Below are positions 51,953-60,634 of a stretch of 64,000 bases of DNA, piece after piece. This DNA is from DAOULY01 sp034414595. Its GTDB lineage: Bacteria; Chloroflexota; Dehalococcoidia; SZUA-161; JAUWZY01. The notes below the pieces were generated by a model, which was given only the letters and a program-made list of their open reading frames with translations, was not told where the DNA came from and did not search any database. The DNA lies in the NCBI GenBank assembly GCA_034414595.1, contig DAOULY010000002.1, positions 248,001 to 312,000 of the forward strand. The letters run 5' to 3'. The position numbers and the translations under genes were made by a program. Position 1 is the stretch's first letter. Every line of letters starts with the position of its first letter.

Positions 51953-53139
51953 AACGATCTTTTAAGTAATACCGCTGCCGAGTAGTTATCGCCGCCGGCA
52001 CTGATGGCAAGGGCTGTGTTTACATCAGGCACCTGCCGTTCCCCACCCTGGCCCCGAATCTGGATTGCGGCTTCAGCAATGCGCTGCATTGCCGAGGCGC
52101 CGATGGCGTTTGTGGATATCACCCCTCCCGAGGGATTGACCGGGATGTCACCATTGAGGGCCGTGGCCCCTTCCTCCACGAGCTTCCAGGCCTCATTGCG
52201 CTCGCAGAGGTGCAAACGCTCATACCACTCGATCTCATGCCAAGTAGACATATCGTATGCCTCTATGACATCAAATTGTTGCCTGGGGTTGGTGATTCCA
52301 TTTCTGCGGTAGAGTTTCAAGGCAGCCTGCTCCACAGACCAGACCCACAGCGGGCCCAGAGGGCCAACCCTGAACGCCTGCCCAATGACCCCTATCGGCG
52401 GCGACAGCCCACCGCGAACGGTGACCCAGTCAATCACCCATGCCGGGTTCACTGACACCTTCCTGGCCTTTTCCTCCGGCGCCACTATTACAGCGCAAGC
52501 GCCCACAGAAGTCGGGCAGCAATGAAGCAGCCTCACCGGCCAGGACAAAACCCTGGAGTTCAGCACATCATCAACAGTGAGCCTTCTCCTCAGATGGGCA
52601 TGGGGATTTCTCATGGCACACTCGGCCTGCTTCACCCGAACTTGAGCCACTTGCTCCTCAGTTATCGACTTTCTCTGCAACATATCCAGGGCCACTCCCT
52701 GAAACGCGGTCACTGCTGACCGGCCTCCCCCGCCGACATCGAAGAACACATCCTCGAAGATCGACCTCAAGGAAGCATCGCTGCTACCCTCGTCCTGTTT
52801 CTCATATGCTACTCCCAGCACTGTACCGAACAGACCAGTGGCAGCGAAATCGAATATGGTAGTGCATACTGTCGACCCTGATGTGCCTCCCGATTGCACC
52901 TTCATCCCTGATTTCAAGTAAGCACCGTCTCCTTCAGTAAGCCACATATCCACGAGGTAATTCCCCTCGAAAAGCTCCATATTGCTGACCACAACAGCAT
53001 CTATATCCTTGATCGTCAGCTCAGCATTATCCAGGGCAGCTCTGACCGCTCTATTCACCAACTCGACTTCACTGATCTCAGGCCAGCGGCCCTTGAACTC
53101 CGTTTGGCCAACTCCAACTATTGCTACTCTCTGGGACAT
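51949..53139 (-). CDS. Thiolase-fold protein lacking the nucleophilic Cys (copy A)
   Basis: 396 residues of the SCP2/archaeal thiolase type: MSQRVAIVGVGQTEFKG at the N-terminus, EAYDMSTWHEIEWYE in the middle, and NPSGGVISTNAIGASA at the C-terminus. In thiolases the first active-site block is EAACASG with the nucleophile; here it is VQSGGTSG, giving Gly at that position, and the C-terminal GHP is replaced by TNA. Condensation or thiolysis through a Cys acyl-enzyme is thus unlikely. The DUF35 neighbours point to an Ltp2-like retro-aldolase or another non-thiolytic activity (inference). Confidence 0.85.
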   Translation of the reverse strand: MSQRVAIVGVGQTEFKGRWPEISEVELVNRAVRAALDNAELTIKDIDAVVVSNMELFEGNYLVDMWLTEGDGAYLKSGMKVQSGGTSGSTVCTTIFDFAATGLFGTVLGVAYEKQDEGSSDASLRSIFEDVFFDVGGGGRSAVTAFQGVALDMLQRKSITEEQVAQVRVKQAECAMRNPHAHLRRRLTVDDVLNSRVLSWPVRLLHCCPTSVGACAVIVAPEEKARKVSVNPAWVIDWVTVRGGLSPPIGVIGQAFRVGPLGPLWVWSVEQAALKLYRRNGITNPRQQFDVIEAYDMSTWHEIEWYERLHLCERNEAWKLVEEGATALNGDIPVNPSGGVISTNAIGASAMQRIAEAAIQIRGQGGERQVPDVNTALAISAGGDNYSAAVLLKRSL

Positions 53140-53155
53140 TCAGTCTCTCCTGCGT

Positions 53156-54319
53156 TCAGGTGCCCAAGATGATGACGCAATGCGATTGCCCACAGGGCCC
53201 AGTGGCACCGTGAGCTAAGGCAGTCTTGGCTCCGGCAACCTGCCTGGCACCCGCCTGGCCGCTGAGCTGCAAGAATGCTTCGGCTACCCTTACTATGCCA
53301 GCGACCCCTGAGGGATTGCCCGACAACATCCCGCCCGAGGGATTCACGGGCAGCTCTCCCTTCATATCAGTTACACCGCTATCGACCAAGCTGCCGGCTT
53401 CCCCCCCCTGGCACAGACCCAGGCCCTCCAACCACAGCAGCTCCTGATAGGAATATTCGTCGGCTATCTCAGCAACCTGAATTTCCCGAAGTGGGTCAGC
53501 TATGCCTGCCATGTCATAGGCGCGCTTGGCTGCCAGCACCAGGGACTCAGCCTCGGCCAAGTCGCGGTCTCCGAGGTAATGGGCATCATAGCAGTTGCCG
53601 ATGCCTCTGATCCACACCAGATTGTTGCTGATCTGCCTCGCTGCTTCCTCTGCCGCCAGTATCAGGGCACAAGCACCGTCGGACGTTGGTTTACAGTCCA
53701 AAAGCTTGATCGGCTCTGCCAGCATCCGGGAGCCCAAGACATCATCGACAGATAGGCTAAGTGCCTCCTGAGCGTAGGGGTTGTTGCCCGCATTTCTTCG
53801 ATTCTTGACCACCACCCTGGCACATTGTTCTTCGGTTATGCCATACTTATGCATATATTGTCTGGCTTGAAGAGCAGCGGCAGCAAGAAAATCCAAGCCC
53901 AGCGGTCTCAGATATATCGGATCAAAGGCGTTGTTTTCGATGATACTCCCCACTGTCTCTGATTCCTTGCGGTGGGCTACCACCAGAACGACATCATAGT
54001 GCCCGGAGAGTATATTGAGGACAGCATGGTATACAGCCTGGGCTCCATCTGCCGCCACCTTGGTGGAATCCAGGCCATACCCGCCCATCTCCTGCTGGAG
54101 GAGAGCATCGGAGATGGTCCGGCCCTGCCAGTAATCCTCAGAGCAGGATATGATCTTATCTATGGCGATGCCGTCGGCTCCCTGATCCCGGTAACTCAAG
54201 CCCGTCTGCTGGCGAACCTTCTCCACCACCTCCCAGATCAACTCGCCGTTGTTTAAAGCTGGCTTGCTGCTTTCAAATCTTGTCTGGGCTTGAGCTACGA
54301 TGGCTACTCTTCGAACCAT
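53156..54319 (-). CDS. Thiolase-fold protein lacking the nucleophilic Cys (copy B)
   Basis: 387 residues from ATG 54319, with AGGA upstream. Same fold as the next gene: MVRRVAIVAQAQTRFE, DGACALILAAEEA, AEIADEYSYQELLWLEGLG, VNPSGGMLSGNPSGVAG. The nucleophile position reads KVAADGAQAV, with Ala in place of Cys, and the His motif is GNP. Only 16 bases separate it from copy A, so the two may form a heteromer with the two DUF35 proteins. Confidence 0.85.
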   Translation of the reverse strand: MVRRVAIVAQAQTRFESSKPALNNGELIWEVVEKVRQQTGLSYRDQGADGIAIDKIISCSEDYWQGRTISDALLQQEMGGYGLDSTKVAADGAQAVYHAVLNILSGHYDVVLVVAHRKESETVGSIIENNAFDPIYLRPLGLDFLAAAALQARQYMHKYGITEEQCARVVVKNRRNAGNNPYAQEALSLSVDDVLGSRMLAEPIKLLDCKPTSDGACALILAAEEAARQISNNLVWIRGIGNCYDAHYLGDRDLAEAESLVLAAKRAYDMAGIADPLREIQVAEIADEYSYQELLWLEGLGLCQGGEAGSLVDSGVTDMKGELPVNPSGGMLSGNPSGVAGIVRVAEAFLQLSGQAGARQVAGAKTALAHGATGPCGQSHCVIILGT

Positions 54320-54402
54320 ATTCCTGCTGAGTTCACTTCTACGGAGGCAACAGTTCCTATTTATTATAAAGGACGAGGCAGGCATCTGCAAGCCAGCAAG
54401 TA

Positions 54403-54411
54403 TGCTATAAT
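54403..54411 (+). promoter_or_regulatory. Extended -10 promoter of tRNA-Pro
   Basis: TGCTATAAT at 54403-54411, 9 bases upstream of the tRNA start. No -35 match. Confidence 0.55.
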
Positions 54412-54419
54412 TAGCGCTA

Positions 54420-54494
54420 CGGGGCGTAGCGCAGCCCGGTTAGCGCGCAGCGTTCGGGACGCTGAGGTCGGTGGTTCAAATCCACTCGCCCCGA
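54420..54494 (+). tRNA. tRNA-Pro (anticodon CGG)
   Basis: Full cloverleaf: acceptor CGGGGCG with CGCCCCG, D-arm GCGCAGCCCGGTTAGCGC, anticodon arm CAGCG-TTCGGGA-CGCTG giving CGG, T-arm GGTGGTTCAAATCCACT, discriminator A. CCA is not encoded. It lies head-to-tail between the divergent thiolase-fold gene and the CoA ligase stop. Confidence 0.92.
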
Positions 54495-54501
54495 CTTTCT
54501 C

Positions 54502-56082
54502 TTATAGTCCTCGTGCTCGGAGCTGTTTCTTGTCGATCTTGCCCGGGCCTGTCTTGGGCAGCTCGTGCAGGAACTCGATCGCCCTCGGATACTTGTGGGG
54601 CGCTAATTTCTCCTTGCAGAATGCCTTCATCTCCTCTGCCATCTGCTCTGAGGCGGTGAAGCCATCCTTCAACGCGATGAACGCCTTGCTTTGAGTCAGG
54701 CCATCAGCATCCGCAATTCCCATCACCACGCACTCTTTCACGGCGGGATGCTCCAGAAGCCGTCCCTCGATCTCCAGCGGCGACACGTAGACGCCGCTCA
54801 CCTTGATCATGTCGTCGGCGCGACCGGCGAACCAGAAGTCGTCATTCTCATCCTGGCGGAACAAGTCGTGGGTGTTGATCCAGCCGTTGCCGATGAAGGT
54901 GTCCTTGGATTTATCATAGTATCCATGATAATAAAGCCCGGAGGCGTCCGACCGGATCCAGAGCGCCCCGATCTCCCCTCTCGGCACCTCGCGGCCCTCA
55001 TCGTCCACAACCTTGGCTTCGACCAGCGGTGACACCTTGCCCACACTCCCCGGCACTACCTGGCCGAGGCGGTTATAGATATAGCCAAGGAACGATTCAG
55101 CAGAACCTATCCCGTCAATTAACTCAACCCCAAAGGTCTCCATCCACTGGTGGTAGAGCTGCACCGGCAGAGCCTCTCCTGCAGAAAGACAGACGCGCAG
55201 GCAACTCAAATCACTGCGTTCCTGCTCTGGAGTCTGGATCATGGCCCTCATCATGGTGGGAACATTGATCAGGATCGTTGGCTTATGCTTCTCTATGAGC
55301 TGGAAAATTGTCTGCGCCGTGGTTCTCTCCGGGAACAACACCACCGACGCTCCCGCTCTAAGCGGCCAGTCCATCCCGAGCATGTGAGCATAGTGGAAGA
55401 ACAGCTTGGGCACATTCAGCATCACATCGTTCTCGCTGTAGTGGATGATCTCGTTCATGGACTCAAAGCCCAGAATCCCGTCCTGGTGCTTGTGGGGAAC
55501 GGCCTTGGGCTTGCCCGTAGTCCCGCCGGAGAAGAGCCAGGCTGCTATGTCATCCTTGGTGGTGGGCTCTGCCTCGAGACGATCGCTGGCCGATTTGGTC
55601 ATCTCGTAGAAGTTGTACTCTCCCTTCTCCAGTTTGGCTGGTGGCTCACCGGCCACCAGCATGGCTTTGGGGTATTTAGAGTTTTTTGCCCCTTCCCGGA
55701 CACGCTCCAGAGTGACGTGGTCCACCACCACCACCTTTGGCCTGACATAATCCAGGAAGTACTGGTAATCGGTGGGCTGCAGGTAGCTATATGCCCAGGT
55801 GGCCACTGCGCCTATCTTCATGGTGGCGTAGCGGCTGGCCGCCCACTCAGGAGAGTCCTGGAGAATTACCGAGACCCGGTCCTCAAGGTCGACACCGAGC
55901 TCCTTGAGCACATTGCCCGCTCTGTTGGTCAGAGCGCAGAGATCGCTGAATGTGTACGTTTCATCCCGGTAATAAAGAGCAACCTTGTTGCCCCTTCCCT
56001 GGGCGATGTTTTCCTCGAGATAATAGGAGGTCAAGTTCAATTGCTCCGGTATTTGAATTGGAATATCAGGCCCTTTAGTCAC
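54502..56082 (-). CDS. Acyl-CoA synthetase, benzoate-CoA-ligase-like
   Basis: 526 residues of the ANL superfamily from GTG 56082 behind GGGAGG. AMP-binding P-loop LFSGGTTGKPKAVPHKH, IDGIGSAESFLGYIYN (A5), the hinge GRADDMIKVSGVYVSPLEIE and the C-terminal catalytic Lys in TGPGKIDKKQL are intact. Overall pattern (VPKLFFHYAHMLG, VELIDGIGSAE) resembles benzoate- and 4-hydroxybenzoate-CoA ligases. It would activate the carboxylic acid degraded by this cluster; the true substrate is unknown. Confidence 0.88.
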   Translation of the reverse strand: MTKGPDIPIQIPEQLNLTSYYLEENIAQGRGNKVALYYRDETYTFSDLCALTNRAGNVLKELGVDLEDRVSVILQDSPEWAASRYATMKIGAVATWAYSYLQPTDYQYFLDYVRPKVVVVDHVTLERVREGAKNSKYPKAMLVAGEPPAKLEKGEYNFYEMTKSASDRLEAEPTTKDDIAAWLFSGGTTGKPKAVPHKHQDGILGFESMNEIIHYSENDVMLNVPKLFFHYAHMLGMDWPLRAGASVVLFPERTTAQTIFQLIEKHKPTILINVPTMMRAMIQTPEQERSDLSCLRVCLSAGEALPVQLYHQWMETFGVELIDGIGSAESFLGYIYNRLGQVVPGSVGKVSPLVEAKVVDDEGREVPRGEIGALWIRSDASGLYYHGYYDKSKDTFIGNGWINTHDLFRQDENDDFWFAGRADDMIKVSGVYVSPLEIEGRLLEHPAVKECVVMGIADADGLTQSKAFIALKDGFTASEQMAEEMKAFCKEKLAPHKYPRAIEFLHELPKTGPGKIDKKQLRARGL

Positions 56083-56103
56083 TGTCCTACCTCCCTAAGT
56101 TCA

Positions 56104-58506
56104 TCATTCTGTTTCAGCCTTATATACCCGGCAGGGGACACCTCGCAGCTGTGCCGAGCCCGTTGTCGGGTCATATGGTGGCTGGTTTTCAATAAGCACA
56201 TTGATGTTGGCTTTGCGCCAGCCATACAGGTTCGACTCTCCCTCCTCGGGGAACCACCAGCCAAAGCCGGCCAGCACCACTCGGGGATCGAGGTCAGGAT
56301 TGAGGCAAAGCCTCTGCACTATCCGGCCTTTCTTCGTCTCAATGTAGACCATGTCCCCGTCCTTGAGCCCTGCTTTCTCCGCAGTCTCGGAGTTCATCTC
56401 CACCAGGGGCTCGGGCTTCATATTGCGCAGCGAGGCGATCATCTTATACCCGGTTAGCATGTAGGCATCCTCTTTGGCGTTGGTCAGCAACAGGGGGTAT
56501 TCTTTCGGTGACTCAAGCAATTGGGATAATTCCTGCCAGAGCGGCATGGGACTGTAACCTATCTCCTCAAGCTGCTTGGCGTATATCTCCACCTTGCCCG
56601 AAGGCGTCCTGAAGTCGTGCTTCTTGTATTCTCTCTTGGGCAGGATGGTCTTCCTCTGTTTCAGGTCCTCAAAGGTGAGGCCGCTGGGCTCCAGCCAATG
56701 ATTCAGAGCCTCATGATCGTCCTCCCAGAAGTACTCCCCCAGCCCCAGCCTTTTGGCCAGCTCGTTGATTATCTTGGTGTCCGGCCATGCTTCGCCGGGC
56801 GGGTCTACTACCTTGGGATGGGCCCGCACCTCTTCATACCAGCCGGGCCAGTATCCGATCTCATCATGCTCCATACCAGTGGCCACAGGGAGGACAATAT
56901 CGGCGATAGCGGCGGTGGGCGTCATGAAGATCTCGAGCACCACCGTGAAGTCGAGCTTCATCAGGGCTTCATACGTTTCATCGGCATCAGGGTAGCTGAT
57001 AAGGGGATCGGATAGCATGAATAGCGCCGCCTTCACTGGATATGGCTTTTCCTCCAGAATGGCCTTCACCAGCGCATGCGGCGGTATGAAAGCGGCCTGT
57101 ATCGCCAGCTTAAACTCGCCGCCGGCTGCCTTCTCTGCCTTTCTGGGGAACTGTCTCAGCAGGAAGAAGCGCCCTGGCCTGGTATAGGGGGGAGGGGTGA
57201 GAAATGCGTCTCCCCCGGGGACGTTGAGGTTGCCGGTGATGGCGCGCAGTATGGAGATAGCGCGGAAAGTCTGGAAGCTATTGGCGACCTGGTCTATAGC
57301 ATTGCCCCACTGGATGGAGGCTGGCTTGGTCTGGGCATACAGCCTGGCCGCCTGCTCAATTTGCTCCTTGGGCACCCAGGTCACACTGGCCACATCCTCC
57401 AGAGAAAAGGTTTTCACATGCTCTTGGAGCTGTTCGAAGCCAACGGTCCAGTTGGCCACAAAGTCCTCGTCATAGAGCTTCTCCTCGATGATTACTTTCA
57501 GCATTCCCAGGGCCAGGATGCCATCGCTTCCCGGGCGCACCCTGATCCAGAGGTCAGCCAGTGCAGCCAGGTCTATTTTCCTCGGATCTATCACCACCAG
57601 CTTGGTGCCACTCTCCAAGAAGGACGAGATGGTCTCCCGGCGCAGGCCGCCGGTGGTATGGATGATATTGTTGCCCCAGAGCACTACCAGGGCCGGTCTA
57701 TGCTCCTCATCGGGAACACAGCCCGAGCCATAGGTGAAAGCCTGGGCTATATTGCCGGGTGTGCCGCAGGACCATCCCGGCGTGACCACGTTAGGGGTGC
57801 CGAAGGCGCTGGCGAATCTCTCGCCGAAGGCGAACTCCAGCCCCTTGGGTTCTCCCAGACCCAGGGCTACGCTTTCCGGGCCGAACTTATCCTTCAACTC
57901 CGTCAACTTTTCAGCGATGGTATTCAGGGCCTCATCCCAGGAAATGCGCTCCCATTTGCCCTCACCCCTGGCACCGACCCTTCTCTGCGGATATTTGAGC
58001 CGATCGGGATGGACCAGGATCTCCGGAATGGAGAGCCTCCCCTTCTTTATCGGACAGAGCTCATTGGACAGACCGCTTTCCATATCCGGGGCGATGTCGA
58101 TGACCTTTCCGTCTTCGACCGTCACCTTGATGCTGCAGTGTCCGGCGCATATGTGGCAGAAGCTGAGGACCTCCCGGCGCGATCTGGCCCCGGGTAAATA
58201 GGAGGTAGCCTGAATTGCGGCGTGGTCCACAAACATCTCCTGGAGGGGATAGAGCTCGGCTTCCTTGGCCATCCCTTCGATGGTAGTTATCTCCTTGCCA
58301 CTTGCCTCCAGTGCCAAAACCAGGCAGGAGTGGACTGACTTCCCATCCATAATCACGGCGCAGGCTCCACACTCGCCCACGCTGCAGCCCTCTTTTGTCC
58401 TGGTCAATTTCACATCATCCCTGAGCACCTCCAGAAGCGTGGTCCAGGGTTCCACAGCGACTTGATAGGGTTTGCCATTAACAGTCAGCTCGATTTGCTG
58501 TGCCAT
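56104..58506 (-). CDS. Hybrid molybdenum enzyme: CoxS-type [2Fe-2S] domain fused to DMSO-reductase-family catalytic subunit
   Basis: 800 residues. Residues 1-80 are the plant-type [2Fe-2S] domain of xanthine-oxidase small subunits (Cys41, 46, 49, 61). The second, helical cluster domain begins (LYPLQEMFVDHAAIQ) but its Cys are gone (ATSYLPGA instead of CGFCTPGM) and the chain then enters a molybdopterin oxidoreductase of the DMSO-reductase family. That part has a [4Fe-4S] site (Cys117, 120, 124, 151), the bis-MGD domains, and TPGWSCGTPGN with Cys247 as a likely Mo ligand. The C-terminal cofactor domain ends near GSAQLRGVPCRVYK. A CoxM-type FAD subunit is encoded 2 bases upstream. This mix of two unrelated molybdoenzyme families is unusual. 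It probably hydroxylates or dehydrogenates an acyl-CoA or ring substrate (inference). Confidence 0.85.
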   Translation of the reverse strand: MAQQIELTVNGKPYQVAVEPWTTLLEVLRDDVKLTRTKEGCSVGECGACAVIMDGKSVHSCLVLALEASGKEITTIEGMAKEAELYPLQEMFVDHAAIQATSYLPGARSRREVLSFCHICAGHCSIKVTVEDGKVIDIAPDMESGLSNELCPIKKGRLSIPEILVHPDRLKYPQRRVGARGEGKWERISWDEALNTIAEKLTELKDKFGPESVALGLGEPKGLEFAFGERFASAFGTPNVVTPGWSCGTPGNIAQAFTYGSGCVPDEEHRPALVVLWGNNIIHTTGGLRRETISSFLESGTKLVVIDPRKIDLAALADLWIRVRPGSDGILALGMLKVIIEEKLYDEDFVANWTVGFEQLQEHVKTFSLEDVASVTWVPKEQIEQAARLYAQTKPASIQWGNAIDQVANSFQTFRAISILRAITGNLNVPGGDAFLTPPPYTRPGRFFLLRQFPRKAEKAAGGEFKLAIQAAFIPPHALVKAILEEKPYPVKAALFMLSDPLISYPDADETYEALMKLDFTVVLEIFMTPTAAIADIVLPVATGMEHDEIGYWPGWYEEVRAHPKVVDPPGEAWPDTKIINELAKRLGLGEYFWEDDHEALNHWLEPSGLTFEDLKQRKTILPKREYKKHDFRTPSGKVEIYAKQLEEIGYSPMPLWQELSQLLESPKEYPLLLTNAKEDAYMLTGYKMIASLRNMKPEPLVEMNSETAEKAGLKDGDMVYIETKKGRIVQRLCLNPDLDPRVVLAGFGWWFPEEGESNLYGWRKANINVLIENQPPYDPTTGSAQLRGVPCRVYKAETE

Positions 58507-58507
58507 G

Positions 58508-59389
58508 TTATCGACCTCCCACCTTGGCCTCTTTTGTCGCCTGTTCCAGCGCCTGCCTGGTCAAAACCCCTACCATATGCCTCCGATGCTCGGCGCGGGC
58601 ACGAATATCATCTATGGGGCGCGATTCCTCCGCGGCGATCTGGGCCGCTTTTTCCATCAACTTTGCGTCCGGCTCCTGGCCCCTGATGACCTCCTCTGCT
58701 TTTTTGGCCCTGATCGGGGTGGGTGCCACAGCACCGAGAGCTATCTTTATGTCAGCACAGGTATTTCCTCCATTTAGGGTAACCAGAATCCCGACCCCGA
58801 CTGCGGCGATGTCCATTCTCCTTATGCTGTATTTCAGGTATACTCCGCCGCTTTTGGGTGGTGGATCAGGTATCTGAATCTCGGTTAGGATCTCACCGGT
58901 CTGGAGAACGGTCTCCCCGGGACCGGTGAAGAAGTCCTCCAAGGTGACAGTCCTCTCTCCAGCAGGCCCCACTATCTTTGCTATTGCACCTAATGTGATA
59001 AGCGCGGGAGCGGTTTCCGCCGAGGGCGCGGCATTGCAGACATTGCCACCAATAGTGCCCTGGTTGCGAATTTCCACTGAGGCCATGACACCGGCTGCTT
59101 GGCCCAGGATGTCAAAATTCCGCCGCACCGCTCTCGAGTTCTTGATGGCCTCAAGGGTAGTGAGAGCCCCTATTCGCAGGCCTTCCTTATCGTCATAGCG
59201 GATATAGTCCAGGCCGGGGATGTTCTGGATGCTGATCAGGTAGGGAGGGATCATCCTCCTGGTCTTCATCTTAACTAACAGGTCGGTGCCACCGGCGAAA
59301 ACACGAGCTTCCCCCTTGTACTTTGCCAGCAAAGAGCAGGCCTCTTCTATAGTCTTAGGGGTAAAATACTCAAACTTGGGTAGGTGCAT
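58508..59389 (-). CDS. FAD-binding subunit of xanthine dehydrogenase family (CoxM-like)
   Basis: 293 residues. VFAGGTDLLVKMK and TIGGNVCNAAPSAETAPAL are the two FAD-binding loops of CoxM/XdhB subunits; the CO-dehydrogenase flavoprotein C-terminal domain follows from about residue 175. AAGGGGGAG precedes ATG 59389. It is directly followed by the fused Fe-S/molybdopterin gene. No CoxL-type large subunit is encoded here, so its electron partner is probably the [2Fe-2S] domain of that fusion. Confidence 0.9.
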   Translation of the reverse strand: MHLPKFEYFTPKTIEEACSLLAKYKGEARVFAGGTDLLVKMKTRRMIPPYLISIQNIPGLDYIRYDDKEGLRIGALTTLEAIKNSRAVRRNFDILGQAAGVMASVEIRNQGTIGGNVCNAAPSAETAPALITLGAIAKIVGPAGERTVTLEDFFTGPGETVLQTGEILTEIQIPDPPPKSGGVYLKYSIRRMDIAAVGVGILVTLNGGNTCADIKIALGAVAPTPIRAKKAEEVIRGQEPDAKLMEKAAQIAAEESRPIDDIRARAEHRRHMVGVLTRQALEQATKEAKVGGR

Positions 59390-59525
59390 GGCTCCCCCTT
59401 TTCTTATTTTGAACCATACCTATTATTAACGTACCAATATGTTACACTTTTTCCTTGAATGCTGTAAAGAACATTAACCTCGCGCCCGCATAATCTATAT
59501 GGGACAACTACACGGCTGCACTTGA

Positions 59526-59777
59526 CTACAATGCTGACATCAATTCCACGCAAAGGATTGCTTCATAGGGGACATACATCAAATGAGAGTGTTCGTGCTC
59601 CTCGTCTTCACACACCGCTTCGACGAAGACACAGCCTTTCATGTCTTCCCATTGTCTGATAAGAAGCGCAGTTCCATCCGTGAGAGTGAGCTGAGCTATG
59701 GCTGGCGAGCCCGTCTCCTTGGCGAAGTCATCCATTTGCTGCTTCAGCTGTTTCTGGAAGAACTCCTCGGTAAACAT
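59526..59777 (-). CDS. Conserved-looking small hypothetical protein
   Basis: 83 residues from ATG 59777 behind GGAGGGAG. Begins with an amphipathic helix (EEFFQKQLKQQMDDFAKE) followed by a beta-rich part (AQLTLTDGTALLIRQWED, GCVFVEAVCED) with an acidic/His loop (EDEEHEHSH) and ends in a beta strand (AILCVELMSAL). It resembles a small Sm-like or regulatory beta domain but I do not recognise a family. It stands alone, 70 bases downstream of mazG. Confidence 0.65.
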   Translation of the reverse strand: MFTEEFFQKQLKQQMDDFAKETGSPAIAQLTLTDGTALLIRQWEDMKGCVFVEAVCEDEEHEHSHLMYVPYEAILCVELMSAL

Positions 59778-59850
59778 CTGCTCCCTCCTCTATCTGATAG
59801 CAACAAAAGCAATATCGACCCAGATATATCTCGTGGGAGGCGTGCTTGGG

Positions 59851-60624
59851 TCAGTAGCCTTTCTCTTTGGCCTCTTCCCAGAGGGCGTCGATCTCTTCGA
59901 GGGTGAGCTGGTGAATGGGGGTGCCCTTCCTCTGGCAAACCTCCTCCATGTAATTGAAGCGCTGATAGAACCTATCGTTGGCCTGGCGCAGTGCTGCCTC
60001 GAGGTTCACGTCGAGCCAGCGGCCTGCGTTGGCTAAGGCAAACAGGATATCGCCGAATTCATGAACCTTTTGCTGCTGATCTTGGGCCTGCTCCAGCTCC
60101 TTCAGCTCCTCGGTTAGCTTGTCCAATATGCCCTGGAGCTCCTTCCAGTCGAAGCCAACTCGAGCCGCTCGCTGCTGTAGAGCTTGACTGCGGGCCAGGG
60201 ATGGCATATCCCTGGGCACGCTGGCGAGGATGGAGCTCTTTTCTTTCTTCTCCTCCTGCTTCAACGCCTCCCAGCTCAGCAGTACCTCTCTGGCGTCATT
60301 GACCTCAACCTGGCCGAAGACATGGGGGTGACGGCGGATTATCTTGGCATTGATGCTGCGGAGCACTGCAGCGATGTCGAAATTCCCGGCCTCGGTGGCC
60401 ATCTGGGCATGGAGCACAATCTGGAGCAGGAGGTCGCCCAGCTCCTCGCAGAATTTTTCGCTGTCCCCTTGGTCCAGGGCCTGCACCACCTCGTAGACCT
60501 CCTCAATAAGGAAGGGCTTGATCGAGATGTGGGTTTGCTCTCGATCCCAGGGACAACCGTCGGGGGCTCGTAGTCGGGACACCAGATAGACCAGGGTGGC
60601 AAAGCTATCCAAGTCCTGTTCCAC
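59851..60624 (-). CDS. mazG: Nucleoside triphosphate pyrophosphohydrolase
   Basis: About 257 residues from GTG 60624. Two MazG domains: LRAPDGCPWDREQTH with KPFLIEEVYEVVQALD and CEELGDLLLQIVLHAQ (EExxE..ExxD metal site), and a second, degenerate-looking C-terminal copy (ELEQAQDQQQKVHEFGDILFALANAGRWL). It hydrolyses non-canonical or excess NTPs. The gene follows the FmdB-type gene by 10 bases. Confidence 0.92.
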   Translation of the reverse strand: MEQDLDSFATLVYLVSRLRAPDGCPWDREQTHISIKPFLIEEVYEVVQALDQGDSEKFCEELGDLLLQIVLHAQMATEAGNFDIAAVLRSINAKIIRRHPHVFGQVEVNDAREVLLSWEALKQEEKKEKSSILASVPRDMPSLARSQALQQRAARVGFDWKELQGILDKLTEELKELEQAQDQQQKVHEFGDILFALANAGRWLDVNLEAALRQANDRFYQRFNYMEEVCQRKGTPIHQLTLEEIDALWEEAKEKGY

Positions 60625-60634
60625 GATTATCCCA

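Noticed and set aside
55150..56457. 435-residue plus-strand open frame
   Set aside because: Lies antisense to the CoA ligase and Mo enzyme genes, which have complete family motifs; it is a shadow of GC-rich codons.
57076..58197. 373-residue plus-strand open frame
   Set aside because: Antisense to the molybdopterin enzyme, without recognisable motifs.
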